Shown: positions 24,315 through 33,931, numbered from the stretch's first letter. The stretch: 36,320 nt of DNA from Alphaproteobacteria bacterium (GCA_022600345.1 JAHZKP010000073.1:1-36320), one strand, 5' to 3'. A program made the numbers and translations. The notes: a model not told the origin generated them from the letters alone.

Positions 24315-24746
24315 TCAGCGGGTGTGCTGGTAGTATTGGGGGGCGGCCGCGCTGCCGCCATTGATAATGTGGACGTTGCGGAAATCCGATGGAACGTCGG
24401 CGATGGCAACCGGCTTTCGCTGGGCGCCAGGTGCTGTCGGATCGATCTCAAGGGCGCGCAGTTTGGAGGCGATGTCCTGAGGCTTGCGCTCGGGTAATGG
24501 CAGGTCGAGAGGGACGGCGGCAACCGGAGCTGCGGGGGGCGGGGCGACAATCTCGCGGCCGAAATACTTGGCAATGCATGGATCGGTCCTGACCAGCACT
24601 GCAACCTCGTCCTGCGTCAGCGTCAGCACGCGGCCATCGTCGCAGACAAAGGTTTCGGCTGCCTGGGCCGGTGCGGCAATGGCCATCTGGCTGGTTGCCA
24701 GTCCGGCAGCCAAGACCGCCCGCGTCAGTTTCGACGTTATCGCCAT
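24315..24746 (-). CDS. small exported protein, unrecognised
   Basis: This 143-residue protein was not recognised. A signal peptide is clear (ATSQMAIAAPAQAAE, cleavage near residue 29-30). The mature protein has a short folded part with two Cys (FVCDDGRVLTLTQDEVAVLVRTDPCIAKYFG) that probably pair, then a Pro/Ala-rich stretch and a flexible C-terminal tail. AGGGGG lies 6 nt before the ATG. It follows the DUF900 gene on the same strand (180 bp) and precedes the acidic repeat gene; all three are envelope proteins. Confidence 0.7.
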   Translation of the reverse strand: MAITSKLTRAVLAAGLATSQMAIAAPAQAAETFVCDDGRVLTLTQDEVAVLVRTDPCIAKYFGREIVAPPPAAPVAAVPLDLPLPERKPQDIASKLRALEIDPTAPGAQRKPVAIADVPSDFRNVHIINGGSAAAPQYYQHTR

Positions 24747-24840
24747 GATTTGCCCCCTACACCAGACGGAGCGGAACGTAAGCGAACCGCAGATTCCTAT
24801 CAGCCCAGCCCGTGTGGCCGCTATTTATGACAAGATCAAG

Positions 24841-24867
24841 CCGGTGGGCGAGTTTTCCACCCACCGG
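24841..24867 (-). other. hairpin downstream of the DUF900 gene
   Basis: ccggtggg (24841-24848) pairs with cccaccgg (24860-24867). It lies 59 bp past the minus-strand stop at 24926 and may end that transcript; the T-run is weak. Confidence 0.45.
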
Positions 24868-24925
24868 TCCAAGAGTTTCTCATTGAGTGTCACCCTCGGG
24901 CCAATCGACTATCGGGAAACGGCGA

Positions 24926-26911
24926 CTAACGAGCATCGGCTGCCGGATACTGCCAATAAGGCCCCTTGTCGGTTTCGATGCGCTTGAGTTTGGGCAGCCT
25001 GACTTCGGGCGGGCGGGTGCCTTGACTGATCAGCTTGCCGATATCTTCGAGCAGTGCGTTGTTTTCAGCGTAGCCGTTGTGATTGATGCCGACTGAATCC
25101 ATGCTGGTTGCTGTCGCATCGATGGTGTCGACCCCCTTCAGTACGATTGGTCCCGCCTCAGGAACGTCGCCTGCGCGCGGCACCCCGCCATTTACGCGTC
25201 GGGAAACCTGCAAAGCCGTATCGTTGGAAGCGGCGTAAAGCGTGATGCCCTCGGCTATGCCCTCTATCGAGGAGACGATGTGCTCGAAACTGTCCCGGTC
25301 GACGTCGGGGGCTGCCAGGATCAACTGCGAGATCAGCACGCCTTCAGGCAGGGATCGCTTGAAGTCCTGGAGCACGCGCAACAACAGTTGGTTGCCCATC
25401 GAGTGAGCAATCACGCTAAGCTTCTTTGCTCCGGTTTCCTTGCTGATGATTTCCAGGAACTGGCGCAGGTAGGGCTCGGCGGAAGAAGCGCTTTCGCGGT
25501 CGTAGGTATACCCCTGGAGGGTGCCGCCCGAGGGCCAGCTATAAAGAAATGGCGCTCCATCGAATTTCAAGTCGTAGGCGATCTGGGCCGTGCGGTAGAC
25601 GGCGTTGTCAAACCGGGTCTTGTAGCCGTGTACGAAAACCAGGGCGTGATCCTTGAAGCGGGTCGACTTGGCGAGGCGTTCGCGGATCAGGGCGAGGAAC
25701 TCCTCCTTGGTCAGGGCTTTGAGTTCTTTCAGCGTGAAGTGGAGCTTGGGATCTTCGGCGGCTTCATAAAGTGTCACGTCGATGTAGGGGATCTTCAGCG
25801 CCCAGGGACGTTCCACCATCGGCACTTCGTGGTTCTTGGGAATGGTCACAAGTGCGCGGCCAAGTTCCAGCCGGCGGCCGCGCTGCCAATCGTATGCGAT
25901 GCGCTTTTTCTTATCGGCGCGTTTGCGGTCGGTGCCGTAGTAGACCGGTACGATGGACCAATCTTCTTCCTTTTTCGGTGCGGCGGCGGCGGCAGTTTTG
26001 GGAGGCTCGACAATCGGGGGAAGCGCGGGAGGGGCGTCGGGCTGTCTGATTTCGGCAACTTCAGGGGCCGGAAGCACAGGCGGTGCGGTTGGGGCGAGCG
26101 GGGCGGTCGTGGTTGTCGGCGGTGGCGAAGATCCCGATGAACCGTTGGCTGCAGCAGGCGGCTGGCTCAGCCCTCGTGTGGCCGGCTTGGTTGATCGCCT
26201 GTAATAACGGCGGGTGGTTTTGCGTTTTTGAAATCCACCTGTCGGGCGCGTGCGGGTTGGTGCCGTTTGCGGCGCACCCCCTGACTCGGGTGTCGCGCCG
26301 GCATCGGGTGTTCCTTCGGCAGCGGGTGGTCCGGCACCTGGCTCGATGGAACTTAAGTCGATCTCTTCTTCGGTGATGGCCTCAGGAGCGGTGGCAGCGG
26401 CGGTTTCCTCGGCCTCGGTTTCTTCGGCAGGCTCCGTTTCGGCCGCATCGCGTCCTGATGCCACCGGCTCGCCACCAGCCACCGTTTCCTCCGGGGGGGC
26501 GCCTGGCGGCGGGGAGGCGTCCGTACGCTCGGTTTCGGCTGGCGCCATTGCGGCATCGTCAGTTTCTCCGGCTGGCTTTTCGGGCACCGACGTTGGCTTG
26601 GACTTGGCGGGGGGCTGAGGTTTCGGTTTTGGCTTGGCGTCGGCCTTTTTTACCGTCTCTCGTTCGACGGGGCTGCCAGTGCCGATTGAGGGCGGGGGGG
26701 CTCCAGCCATATCGGCCTCGGGCATTAAACCGCTGCCACCGGACATGACATACAAAAGCGCCGGCACGACGATTAGCCCGCCCAGACCGACCCGGACCAG
26801 TGCCCTGACGACGACGTGGGTTCCTGTCACCAGCCGCCAAGCCAGCACATACAAAAGGATGGCGGTCAGAAGAATTGCGGCAAATACCGCCCAAGGCGAT
26901 AACTCAGACAT
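24926..26911 (-). CDS. membrane-anchored DUF900-type alpha/beta hydrolase with long disordered linker
   Basis: This 661-residue protein has two N-terminal membrane segments (about 8-25 and 35-57). A roughly 250-residue Pro/Ala/Glu/Thr-rich linker (about 65-320), likely disordered, follows. The C-terminal DUF900 hydrolase begins near VPVYYGTDRKR: KDHALVFVHGYKTRFDNAVYRTAQIAYDL, nucleophile elbow AHSMGNQ with Ser504, the Asp in LAAPDVDRD and a His in INHNGYAENNALL. The linker would place the enzyme well away from the inner membrane. GAGG lies 7 nt before the ATG. Substrate is unknown. It is divergent from meaB, 244 bp away. Confidence 0.85.
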   Translation of the reverse strand: MSELSPWAVFAAILLTAILLYVLAWRLVTGTHVVVRALVRVGLGGLIVVPALLYVMSGGSGLMPEADMAGAPPPSIGTGSPVERETVKKADAKPKPKPQPPAKSKPTSVPEKPAGETDDAAMAPAETERTDASPPPGAPPEETVAGGEPVASGRDAAETEPAEETEAEETAAATAPEAITEEEIDLSSIEPGAGPPAAEGTPDAGATPESGGAPQTAPTRTRPTGGFQKRKTTRRYYRRSTKPATRGLSQPPAAANGSSGSSPPPTTTTAPLAPTAPPVLPAPEVAEIRQPDAPPALPPIVEPPKTAAAAAPKKEEDWSIVPVYYGTDRKRADKKKRIAYDWQRGRRLELGRALVTIPKNHEVPMVERPWALKIPYIDVTLYEAAEDPKLHFTLKELKALTKEEFLALIRERLAKSTRFKDHALVFVHGYKTRFDNAVYRTAQIAYDLKFDGAPFLYSWPSGGTLQGYTYDRESASSAEPYLRQFLEIISKETGAKKLSVIAHSMGNQLLLRVLQDFKRSLPEGVLISQLILAAPDVDRDSFEHIVSSIEGIAEGITLYAASNDTALQVSRRVNGGVPRAGDVPEAGPIVLKGVDTIDATATSMDSVGINHNGYAENNALLEDIGKLISQGTRPPEVRLPKLKRIETDKGPYWQYPAADAR

Positions 26912-27155
26912 TCAGTGGCCTCGAATGTTGCGGCAGGTATTGCCGGTTCGGTGGACTCGCGCATTTGTCCCGCAAAGGCGAAACACTTGCTTCGGTGAAC
27001 GGCATTTTAACAGTCCGACTGTGTCGCGCAATTGACGGCTGCGCACTTGATTGCGAGTTACGGGGCCAACGGGCAGGAAAGCGGACCAGCAACGTATGGC
27101 CTTGCAGGGCTGCCGATTTACAGGGATGCTCGCGGCGCTTTTCGACGGAGAGACA

Positions 27156-28196
27156 ATGACGCAATCACCAACCGATGGCACCGGCAGCGCGCCAGCGGCC
27201 ACGGCACCGCGCACCGGACGGCCGAGCGCTGAAGAGTTCGCGCAAGCAATTGCTGCGGGCAACCGGGCGATGCTGGCGCGCGCCATTACGCTGATCGAAA
27301 GCCGACGGGCCGAGCACCAGGCCCAGGCGCAGGAAGTGCTGCAACTGTTGATGGACCGCACGGGGAAGGCTGTGCGCCTCGGGATCACGGGTGTTCCCGG
27401 CGTCGGCAAATCGACAACCATCGATCAGTTGGGGATAAATCTGGTTGAAGCCGGGCACAAGGTGGCGGTTCTGGCGGTCGATCCAACCTCGAAACGCACC
27501 GGCGGTTCGATCCTGGGTGACAAGACCCGCATGGCGCGCCTTGCCGTACATCCCGATGCCTACATTCGCCCATCGCCGACATCGGGGACGCTGGGTGGGG
27601 TAACGCGCAAGACCCGCGAGACCATGGCGCTTGTCGAAGCAGCCGGGTTTGACGTGATCATCGTCGAGACGGTCGGTGTCGGACAGTCGGAAGTGGCTGT
27701 TGCCGATATGGTCGACTTCTTCCTGGTGTTGTTGCTCCCAGGCGGTGGCGATGATCTTCAGGGCATCAAGAAGGGCATTATCGAAATCGCCGACATGATC
27801 GCCATCAACAAGGCCGACGGCGAAAACGTCACCCGCGCCAAAGCGTCGGCTGCGGAATACCGCAATGCTCTGCATATCCTGGCGCCGCAATCGGCAACTT
27901 GGTCGCCGCCTGTGATCACGATTTCGGGGATCTCTAACCTGGGCCTGGAGGATTTGTGGGCGAAGGTGATGAACCACCGCGATTTGACGACCGCATCGGG
28001 TGAATTTGAACAACGCCGCCAGCGGCAAGCTGTTTCGTGGATGCGCGACATGCTGGAAGCGCGACTGATGGCGGCGCTAAAGGGCAACAAGGATGTCGCG
28101 CGCGAGCTGCCTCAAATCGAAGCCGACGTTCGGGCCGGCCGCTTGTTGCCGACGCTCGCTGTCGAGCGGGTGATAGCGCTGATGGGGATTGCGTGA
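27156..28196 (+). CDS. meaB: MeaB-type GTPase, methylmalonyl-CoA mutase chaperone
   Basis: This 346-residue G3E-family GTPase is of the MeaB/ArgK class. Walker A GVPGVGKST is at residues 79-87, followed by VAVLAVDPTSKRTGGSILGDKTRM, IVETVGVGQSE (Walker B region) and NKADGE (G4 motif). MeaB protects and loads B12-dependent methylmalonyl-CoA mutase, consistent with mcmA 6.4 kb upstream. The ATG at 27156 has GGAG 5 nt upstream; longer versions lack family similarity. The first 20 residues (Thr/Ala/Pro) look unstructured. Its stop overlaps the next gene as GTGA. Confidence 0.92.
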   Translation: MTQSPTDGTGSAPAATAPRTGRPSAEEFAQAIAAGNRAMLARAITLIESRRAEHQAQAQEVLQLLMDRTGKAVRLGITGVPGVGKSTTIDQLGINLVEAGHKVAVLAVDPTSKRTGGSILGDKTRMARLAVHPDAYIRPSPTSGTLGGVTRKTRETMALVEAAGFDVIIVETVGVGQSEVAVADMVDFFLVLLLPGGGDDLQGIKKGIIEIADMIAINKADGENVTRAKASAAEYRNALHILAPQSATWSPPVITISGISNLGLEDLWAKVMNHRDLTTASGEFEQRRQRQAVSWMRDMLEARLMAALKGNKDVARELPQIEADVRAGRLLPTLAVERVIALMGIA

Positions 28197-28798
28197 GCCA
28201 GAAGCGCAAAGTTCTGCTGACCGGGTTCGGGCCATTTCCCGGTGTGCCAAGAAACGCGACCTCGGACTTGGTGCCGGCCATTGCAGCGGCGGCACACCGG
28301 CGGTATCCGGAAACGGAAATTGTCGACGCCGTGCTGCCGGTCACATGGACTGGGGGGCCGGGGGAAGCTCGACGGTTAATTGGCCGCCACCAGCCGGATA
28401 TCGTTGTCCACTTCGGGGTTTCGGATCGGGCCGAGGGGTTCGTTATAGAGACGCAGGCTGCCAATTCGTGTCTGGCGGCGCCTGATGCTGATGGGGCTTT
28501 GCCGCCGTTGGAGTTGCTGGGCAGCGATACCGGGGCGGACCTTTTCAGCACGCTGCCGTGTCAGGAAATCTGCACTCGGTTGTGTGACCTGGGATTGCGG
28601 GTGGAAGCGTCGAGCGATGCGGGTGGCTACTTGTGCAACGCGGTTTTGTTCAATTCGCTGAAGTGCGCCAGGGAAAATATGCGGGTTGGGTTTGTGCATG
28701 TGCCGACCGGTCTGGAGGAGGGCTGTAAGGGCCTTTCGATGGCTGATGCGGTGCGCGGCGGGCTGGAAATTATAGCTGTGTGCCTGGAGGGTTCGTGA
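28193..28798 (+). CDS. pcp: pyroglutamyl-peptidase I-like (peptidase C15)
   Basis: This 201-residue cytoplasmic cysteine peptidase removes N-terminal pyroglutamate. LLTGFGPFPGVPRNATS (8-24) is the family N-terminal motif. The likely triad is Glu86 (IETQAAN), Cys148 (GGYLCNAVLFNSL) and His169 (FVHVPTG). It starts at GTG, overlapping meaB by 4 nt, and its stop overlaps the next ATG by 1 nt. Enzymes of this family are usually 200-215 residues. The link with a mutase chaperone and a Tat-exported protein is not a known pathway. Confidence 0.88.
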   Translation: MSQKRKVLLTGFGPFPGVPRNATSDLVPAIAAAAHRRYPETEIVDAVLPVTWTGGPGEARRLIGRHQPDIVVHFGVSDRAEGFVIETQAANSCLAAPDADGALPPLELLGSDTGADLFSTLPCQEICTRLCDLGLRVEASSDAGGYLCNAVLFNSLKCARENMRVGFVHVPTGLEEGCKGLSMADAVRGGLEIIAVCLEGS

Positions 28799-30075
28799 TG
28801 GGTGTCGATCGCAGGAAGCTGTTAGCGGCAGGTGCAGGCCTCGGCGTCGCTGGAGCAGCAGCAGCCAGCGCCAAGGCCGGTCCGCGTTCGCGCAAGGGGC
28901 CGGCAGCGGGCACATTCGGGGTCAGCCTGCAGTTGGAGCAGGGCACCCAGAAGGCCCAAACCGAAACCATCCAGGCGGCGATTGATGAAGCCTCGACAAG
29001 CGGTTTTCCGATCCTGTTGCCGCCTGGGCGTTTCGTCACCGGGCCGCTCACTTTGCGAAAGGGTTCCAAATTGATCGGCGCTCACGGCGCAACGCAGCTT
29101 ATCGCCGCTGATCCCGGCGTACTGATCAGCGCAACAGGTGCCAGTGAAGTCGTCCTCGAAGGACTGGTTCTTGAAGGTGAGGGAGTTGCCGAAGGGATCA
29201 TCAGGCTGGAAGCGTGCGGGGGCAACATTCGCGACTGCACGATACGCGGCGCGCGGGAAACTGGCCTACTCAGCCTTGATGCCAAGGGAATGGTGATCGC
29301 GTTCAACCGCGTCGAAGCCTGCGCCAACAACGGCATCCAGGTGTGGCGCTCAACGGCGGGCGAAGATCTGACCCGGGTCTTTTCCAACGACATATCTGGG
29401 ATCTCGGCGCGTGGCGGCGGCAACGGTCAGAACGGCAACGGCATCAACGTATTTCGCGCCGGGGGCGTGCTGGTTTCGGGTAACGCGATCCAGGACTGTG
29501 CCTTTTCGGCGATACGCGGCAATGCGGCCTCCAACCTTCAGGTCTTAGGCAACACCTGCCGGGCAATCGGAGAGGTCGCGATCTATGCGGAATTCGGTTT
29601 CGAAGGCGCTGTCATTTCGCAAAACATCGTCGATGGGGCGGCAACCGGCATCGCGGTGACGAACCTGAACGAGGGCGGGCGGCTCGCGGTCGTCCAGGGT
29701 AACCTGGTGCGCAACCTGAAACGCCGTGAACATGAACCGGTCGACAAGCGCGGAGACGGCATCACGGTGGAAGCTGACACGGTCGTCAGCGGCAACGTCA
29801 TCGAGAACGCGGAGACGACCGGCGTGATGATTGGCTGGGGGCCTTACATGCGCGAGGTGATTGCTTCGGGCAACATTATTCACGGTGCCGATATCGGCAT
29901 CGGCATTGCCTCCGACCCAACGGCGGGGGCATGCCTGATCACCGACAACATGATTTCGGGCACCAAGCGGGGGGCCATTCGGGGCATGGATCACAACAAG
30001 CTCGTCGGCCCGGATCTGGCGCTCGAAGATACGAAGACCGCGAGGGTTCGCATTACCGGGAACATGTCGGTTTAG
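28798..30075 (+). CDS. Tat-exported parallel beta-helix repeat protein
   Basis: This 425-residue protein has the twin-arginine motif DRRKLLAAGAGLGVAGAAAA (residues 4-23). After it come beta-helix (NosD/pectate-lyase-like) repeats: LEGLVLEGEGVAEGIIRLEACGGNIRDCTIRG, then VRNG..-like turns such as NGIQVW, ISQNIVDGAATGIAVTN and VVSGNVIENAETTGVMIGW. This is the 'twin-arg-translocated uncharacterized repeat protein' family common in Rhizobiales. GGAGG (28786-28790) lies 7 nt before the ATG, which overlaps the pcp stop by 1 nt. A polysaccharide-binding or lyase role is plausible, but no catalytic residues were identified. Confidence 0.86.
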   Translation: MGVDRRKLLAAGAGLGVAGAAAASAKAGPRSRKGPAAGTFGVSLQLEQGTQKAQTETIQAAIDEASTSGFPILLPPGRFVTGPLTLRKGSKLIGAHGATQLIAADPGVLISATGASEVVLEGLVLEGEGVAEGIIRLEACGGNIRDCTIRGARETGLLSLDAKGMVIAFNRVEACANNGIQVWRSTAGEDLTRVFSNDISGISARGGGNGQNGNGINVFRAGGVLVSGNAIQDCAFSAIRGNAASNLQVLGNTCRAIGEVAIYAEFGFEGAVISQNIVDGAATGIAVTNLNEGGRLAVVQGNLVRNLKRREHEPVDKRGDGITVEADTVVSGNVIENAETTGVMIGWGPYMREVIASGNIIHGADIGIGIASDPTAGACLITDNMISGTKRGAIRGMDHNKLVGPDLALEDTKTARVRITGNMSV

Positions 30076-30094
30076 GGGGGCGAGAAAGCGCCTT

Positions 30095-30127
30095 GCGGCT
30101 CCGCCCCCTTGAGGGGGGCGGAGCCGC
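30095..30127. terminator. long GC hairpin between convergent genes
   Basis: gcggctccgccccc (30095-30108) and gggggcggagccgc (30114-30127) give a perfect 14-bp stem with a 5-nt loop, between the beta-helix stop (30075) and the asparaginase stop (30152). No T-run follows, but the stem is very strong. Confidence 0.65.
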
Positions 30128-30151
30128 TGGACGTTGGGTGTAGTTTGAATC

Positions 30152-31162
30152 TCAAAGCTTCAAACCCGCCAACGCTTTCTTCAGCGCAGGGCCTGAGCGG
30201 ATGGTGCCGACTTCGATGCCGGTCCAGCTTTTCAGGATATCGCGATGCATGAGGCCTTTGGCTTCGGCAAAGAAATGTTCGACGATGGACATCGCCGTTC
30301 CAGCCGACGCCCTGGTGGTGCCGTCGTCGATCTTAAGCGCAAAGCCGATGCCCAATTCGGGAAAGCCGCCGCAATAGACCCCTTCGGCTCCCGTTTTCAT
30401 AAACACGCGACCGGGAAGGTTGGCCATCACGACGGTGTCGGCGCGGCCCTTGCCTGCGACCAATTCGGGCTCAGCCCAGCAGGCGGCCATCAAGCGTTTG
30501 AACGCTGCGGCGTGGCGCTGATCGATGCCGGTTCCGCTGACCAGCTTGGCAAACACCGACGCCATGTCATCGAGCGGCATTGCCCAGTTGGGAAGCGAGC
30601 AGCCATCGAAGCCCATGACGTCGAGGCCCAGTTCAACGCCCGATAACTCCTGGATCGTATCCAGGACACGGCGCTGCATCGGATGGCTTGGCTGCCAATA
30701 GCCTTGCAACGGAATATCGAGATGGCGCGCGGTGGCCAGCATGCCGGCGTGTTTGCCTGAGCAATTATTGTGCAACTGGGTCGGCTCACCACCCGAACGC
30801 CACAAGTCCTTGGCAGCCTTTGCCCCCAGCGGGGTATGGGCTCCACATCCCAAATCCGTTGCGGCAAGCCCGGCTGCATCCAGCATTGCCTGCGCGATCT
30901 GGGTGTGGCGGCGGGTCCCGGTATGGGAGGCGCAAGCGAGCGCGATCTGGGCATCGCCGTACCCGTAGCGCTCGGCAGCACCCGATTCGATCAGTGGCAG
31001 GGCCTGGATCGCCTTGATGGCGGAGCGGGGAAAAACAGGCTTGCAAGTATTGCCCATCGTCAGCAAAGGTCCAGCCGTTGCGCTGACAATGGCAATCGCG
31101 CCGGTGTGGACACTCTCAACCAAAGGGCCGCGCGTCACTTCAATGAGGATCGGGTTGCTCAT
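30152..31162 (-). CDS. L-asparaginase II-type protein (rhizobial AnsA-like)
   Basis: This 336-residue protein is of the asparaginase II family first known from Rhizobium etli, unrelated to E. coli asparaginases. Motifs are EVTRGPLVESVHTGAIAIV at the N terminus, RSAIKAIQALPLIESGAAERYG (the family Ser/Lys region), IALACASHTG near 75, HNNCSGKHAGML near 130 with the conserved SGKH, and VMGFDGCSLPNWAMPL near 185. The reaction would be hydrolysis of asparagine to aspartate and ammonia in the cytoplasm. GGAAA lies 6 nt before the ATG. It stands alone, with 197 bp to the next gene. Confidence 0.88.
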   Translation of the reverse strand: MSNPILIEVTRGPLVESVHTGAIAIVSATAGPLLTMGNTCKPVFPRSAIKAIQALPLIESGAAERYGYGDAQIALACASHTGTRRHTQIAQAMLDAAGLAATDLGCGAHTPLGAKAAKDLWRSGGEPTQLHNNCSGKHAGMLATARHLDIPLQGYWQPSHPMQRRVLDTIQELSGVELGLDVMGFDGCSLPNWAMPLDDMASVFAKLVSGTGIDQRHAAAFKRLMAACWAEPELVAGKGRADTVVMANLPGRVFMKTGAEGVYCGGFPELGIGFALKIDDGTTRASAGTAMSIVEHFFAEAKGLMHRDILKSWTGIEVGTIRSGPALKKALAGLKL

Positions 31163-31359
31163 ACGTGGTTTCCGGCTTGGTTTCCGGACCGGTCCGGCGG
31201 GCCTTAATTGAACTTGGGGTAAGTGCTGCGTCCGTCATGGCCTGTCTGGAGGAGAACCGCAAGGGCTGGTAGTGCTGCATCCCGGCGCGGAACGTTGGAG
31301 AAATCAAAGGCGAATGACGTTCACATTCACCCTTACGGGCAGTCCTGGACCCGCTCCGA

Positions 31360-32031
31360 TTATCCTCGTCTAATCGGATCGGAGCGAGCCAGCGCGTCCT
31401 TTGAAACCTCCGGCCACCTCTCGACGAGACGATCCCACCACTCTTGGGTTGTCGACGGTTTTAATGAATCCACGTCTTCCACAATGTTATCAGGAATTTT
31501 TTTAACTAGCTCACCAAGGATATAGGTGTGACCTTTGTGCTGTATCGGTGGCGCTCCACCATATCCGCCCTGACCAAATTCACTCAATCTACGTCCATCT
31601 GGCAAAATCAGATCGGGCAAACCAAGCCGATTAATTGCTGATCGCCCCCCGCGTCCACCACGGCCGTATTGACCAGCCTCGCCACCTTCACCGCCAATTG
31701 ACATTCCTCCTCCTTCAACCGAAGCATTCCCCCCCTGCCCTCCGGAACCACTCGGACCACTCCGACCGGCATCACCACCGATAGCGATACCTCCTCCGAC
31801 AACTGTTGCACTGCCTCCGCCTCCGCCGGTACTCCCGTCGTGCTCTGCAGAGCTGCCACCGCGTCCCCCTACTGCGATTCCGCCTCCTGATACTGAGGCG
31901 TCGCCCCCGCCAGCGCCTCTGCCGCTTTCCCCGTCGACATCATCCGGCTGCGTCCATTTGTAAAATGCGTACAAACCGCCTACTATCGTAACTAGGCTGG
32001 CCAGTAGTGTAAGAATGGATTCAAATGACAA
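31360..32031 (-). CDS. single-pass membrane protein with Gly-rich domain, unrecognised
   Basis: This 223-residue protein was not recognised. A membrane segment is at residues 5-23 (ILTLLASLVTIVGGLYAFY). A roughly 110-residue domain very rich in Gly and Ser follows, with recurring GGG(I/M)(A/S)(V/I)GG units, e.g. VSGGGIAVGG, VVGGGIAIGG and VEGGGMSIGG, each spaced by about 30 residues. The C-terminal domain of about 75 residues has YILGELVKKIPDNIVEDVDSL and TTQEWWDRLVERWPEV. I chose TTG at 32031 because a perfect AGGAGG lies 9 nt upstream and the product begins just before the membrane segment; the upstream ATG (32133) has no ribosome site. It is less GC-rich than its neighbours and may be acquired. 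Confidence 0.66.
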   Translation of the reverse strand: MSFESILTLLASLVTIVGGLYAFYKWTQPDDVDGESGRGAGGGDASVSGGGIAVGGRGGSSAEHDGSTGGGGGSATVVGGGIAIGGDAGRSGPSGSGGQGGNASVEGGGMSIGGEGGEAGQYGRGGRGGRSAINRLGLPDLILPDGRRLSEFGQGGYGGAPPIQHKGHTYILGELVKKIPDNIVEDVDSLKPSTTQEWWDRLVERWPEVSKDALARSDPIRRG

Positions 32032-32297
32032 TTTTTGGTCCCTCCTAAATCGCGCTAGGCAGAAGAAGTGGCCCTGGCGGAAAAGTTTTTTCTGCAAAAT
32101 TGTTTCTCTGCAAGGTAAATAAGAAATCAGCATCGAAGCGCTACCAGAAGCCTGTGGATTAAGATCATCAGGTTCCAGGCCAGAGAGTCACAGATGCGGG
32201 AATCACCGTTCGCCCCCAGTCCGAGAACCAGATAAAAAACGCCAAGGTTCGCCGGGCGCTCGCGCAGTATGGAGACGATGGCTCGGCACCGCGTCAC

Positions 32298-32552
32298 GTG
32301 CTTCACTTTCTTTTTTCCGGAAGCGAGACTGGCCGATCACTCAATGAATTGGCTGAGACGCTGCGCAGCAACAGATTTACCGTTGATTTGGAGAAATGCC
32401 GCGAAGGCGTTATCGCCGAAGAACGCAGGGAAGTGGCCTCGGAAAATTTCGACAGCCTCACCGTTTCCCTGACCGACCTTGCCCGCGATGCTGGGTGGAC
32501 CTACGACGGTTGGGAGTGCTCTGTGGAAACCGGGGAAGGTAATGCCCATTGA
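32298..32552 (+). CDS. RraB-like (RNase E inhibitor family) protein, start in doubt
   Basis: The codons 32163-32552 are open, but the only standard start codon in that frame is GTG at 32298 (84 residues). The family-like N terminus, NAKVRRALAQYGDDGSAPRHVLHFLF, begins well before it, and the C terminus DLARDAGWTYDGWECSVE has the YDGWE motif of RraB-related proteins. So either a non-standard start (ATA 32232 or ATC 32202) is used, or the 5' end is damaged. No clear ribosome site precedes the GTG. RraB binds RNase E in enterobacteria; small relatives of this kind are uncharacterised. It precedes rpe by 72 bp on the same strand. Confidence 0.55.
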   Translation: MLHFLFSGSETGRSLNELAETLRSNRFTVDLEKCREGVIAEERREVASENFDSLTVSLTDLARDAGWTYDGWECSVETGEGNAH

Positions 32553-32624
32553 GCAACGGCGAGTTGAAACGGCGGATGCGACTGTGGCAACAAACCCACG
32601 CGCTGAACTGAGGAAAGTGACACT

Positions 32625-33335
<711 letters not shown>

Positions 33336-33373
33336 AGCAGAAAGTATCCGTGCCACGATAGGAGGACGCCGCC

Positions 33374-33931
33374 ATGGCCGCTGAAGCACCCAAGGGCGAG
33401 ACCGGTTTTACTGCGCCGGGCTTTGAGCTGCCCGCTACCGATGGCCGGTTGATCAAGCTTGCAGATATCGCGGGCAAGAAGGGTACGGTGGTCGCCTTCA
33501 TCTGCAATCACTGCCCCTACGTGATCGCCATCATCGACCGGCTGGTGCGCGATGCCAACGACCTGGCGCCACTGGGCGTTTCTGTCGTGGCGATCTGTTC
33601 CAATGATGCTGATGCCTACCCAGAAGATTCATTTGCCAACATGAAGCTGTTTGCCAATGAGCACAGCTTCTCCTTCCCGTATCTGCATGACGCTGCACAA
33701 GACGTTGCGCGTTTCTATGGCGCCGTTTGTACGCCTGACTTCTTCGGGTTCGATGCCGATTTGTCCCTGCAATACCGGGGCAGGCTTGATGCTTCGCGCA
33801 ATGTCGCCGGGCCTTTGAGCCTCAAGCGCGACCTGTTTGATGCAATGCGCGCGATTGCCCAGACCGGTGCGGCGCCGGCAGATCAGCCGCCAGCGCTTGG
33901 CTGCTCGATCAAGTGGAGGGGAAAGCCATGA
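33374..33931 (+). CDS. thioredoxin-fold redoxin with CNHC motif
   Basis: This 185-residue cytoplasmic protein of the AhpC/TSA-redoxin family has ATDGRLIKLADIAGKKGTVVAFICNHCPYV, with Cys44 and Cys47 in a thioredoxin-like CNHC motif, then APLGVSVVAICSNDADAYPEDSF and a CTPDFFGFD segment with the cis-Pro region. It resembles the 'thioredoxin family protein' found widely in proteobacteria. GGAGGA precedes the ATG by 7 nt. It overlaps gph by 4 nt (ATGA). It is probably a disulfide reductase or peroxide reductase. Confidence 0.86.
   Translation: MAAEAPKGETGFTAPGFELPATDGRLIKLADIAGKKGTVVAFICNHCPYVIAIIDRLVRDANDLAPLGVSVVAICSNDADAYPEDSFANMKLFANEHSFSFPYLHDAAQDVARFYGAVCTPDFFGFDADLSLQYRGRLDASRNVAGPLSLKRDLFDAMRAIAQTGAAPADQPPALGCSIKWRGKP

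Noticed and set aside
25280-26140. 286-codon plus-strand frame
   Set aside because: Antisense shadow of the conserved DUF900 catalytic domain.
26250-26618. Ser/Ala-rich plus-strand frame resembling a surface protein
   Set aside because: Antisense of the Pro/Glu-rich linker of the DUF900 hydrolase gene.
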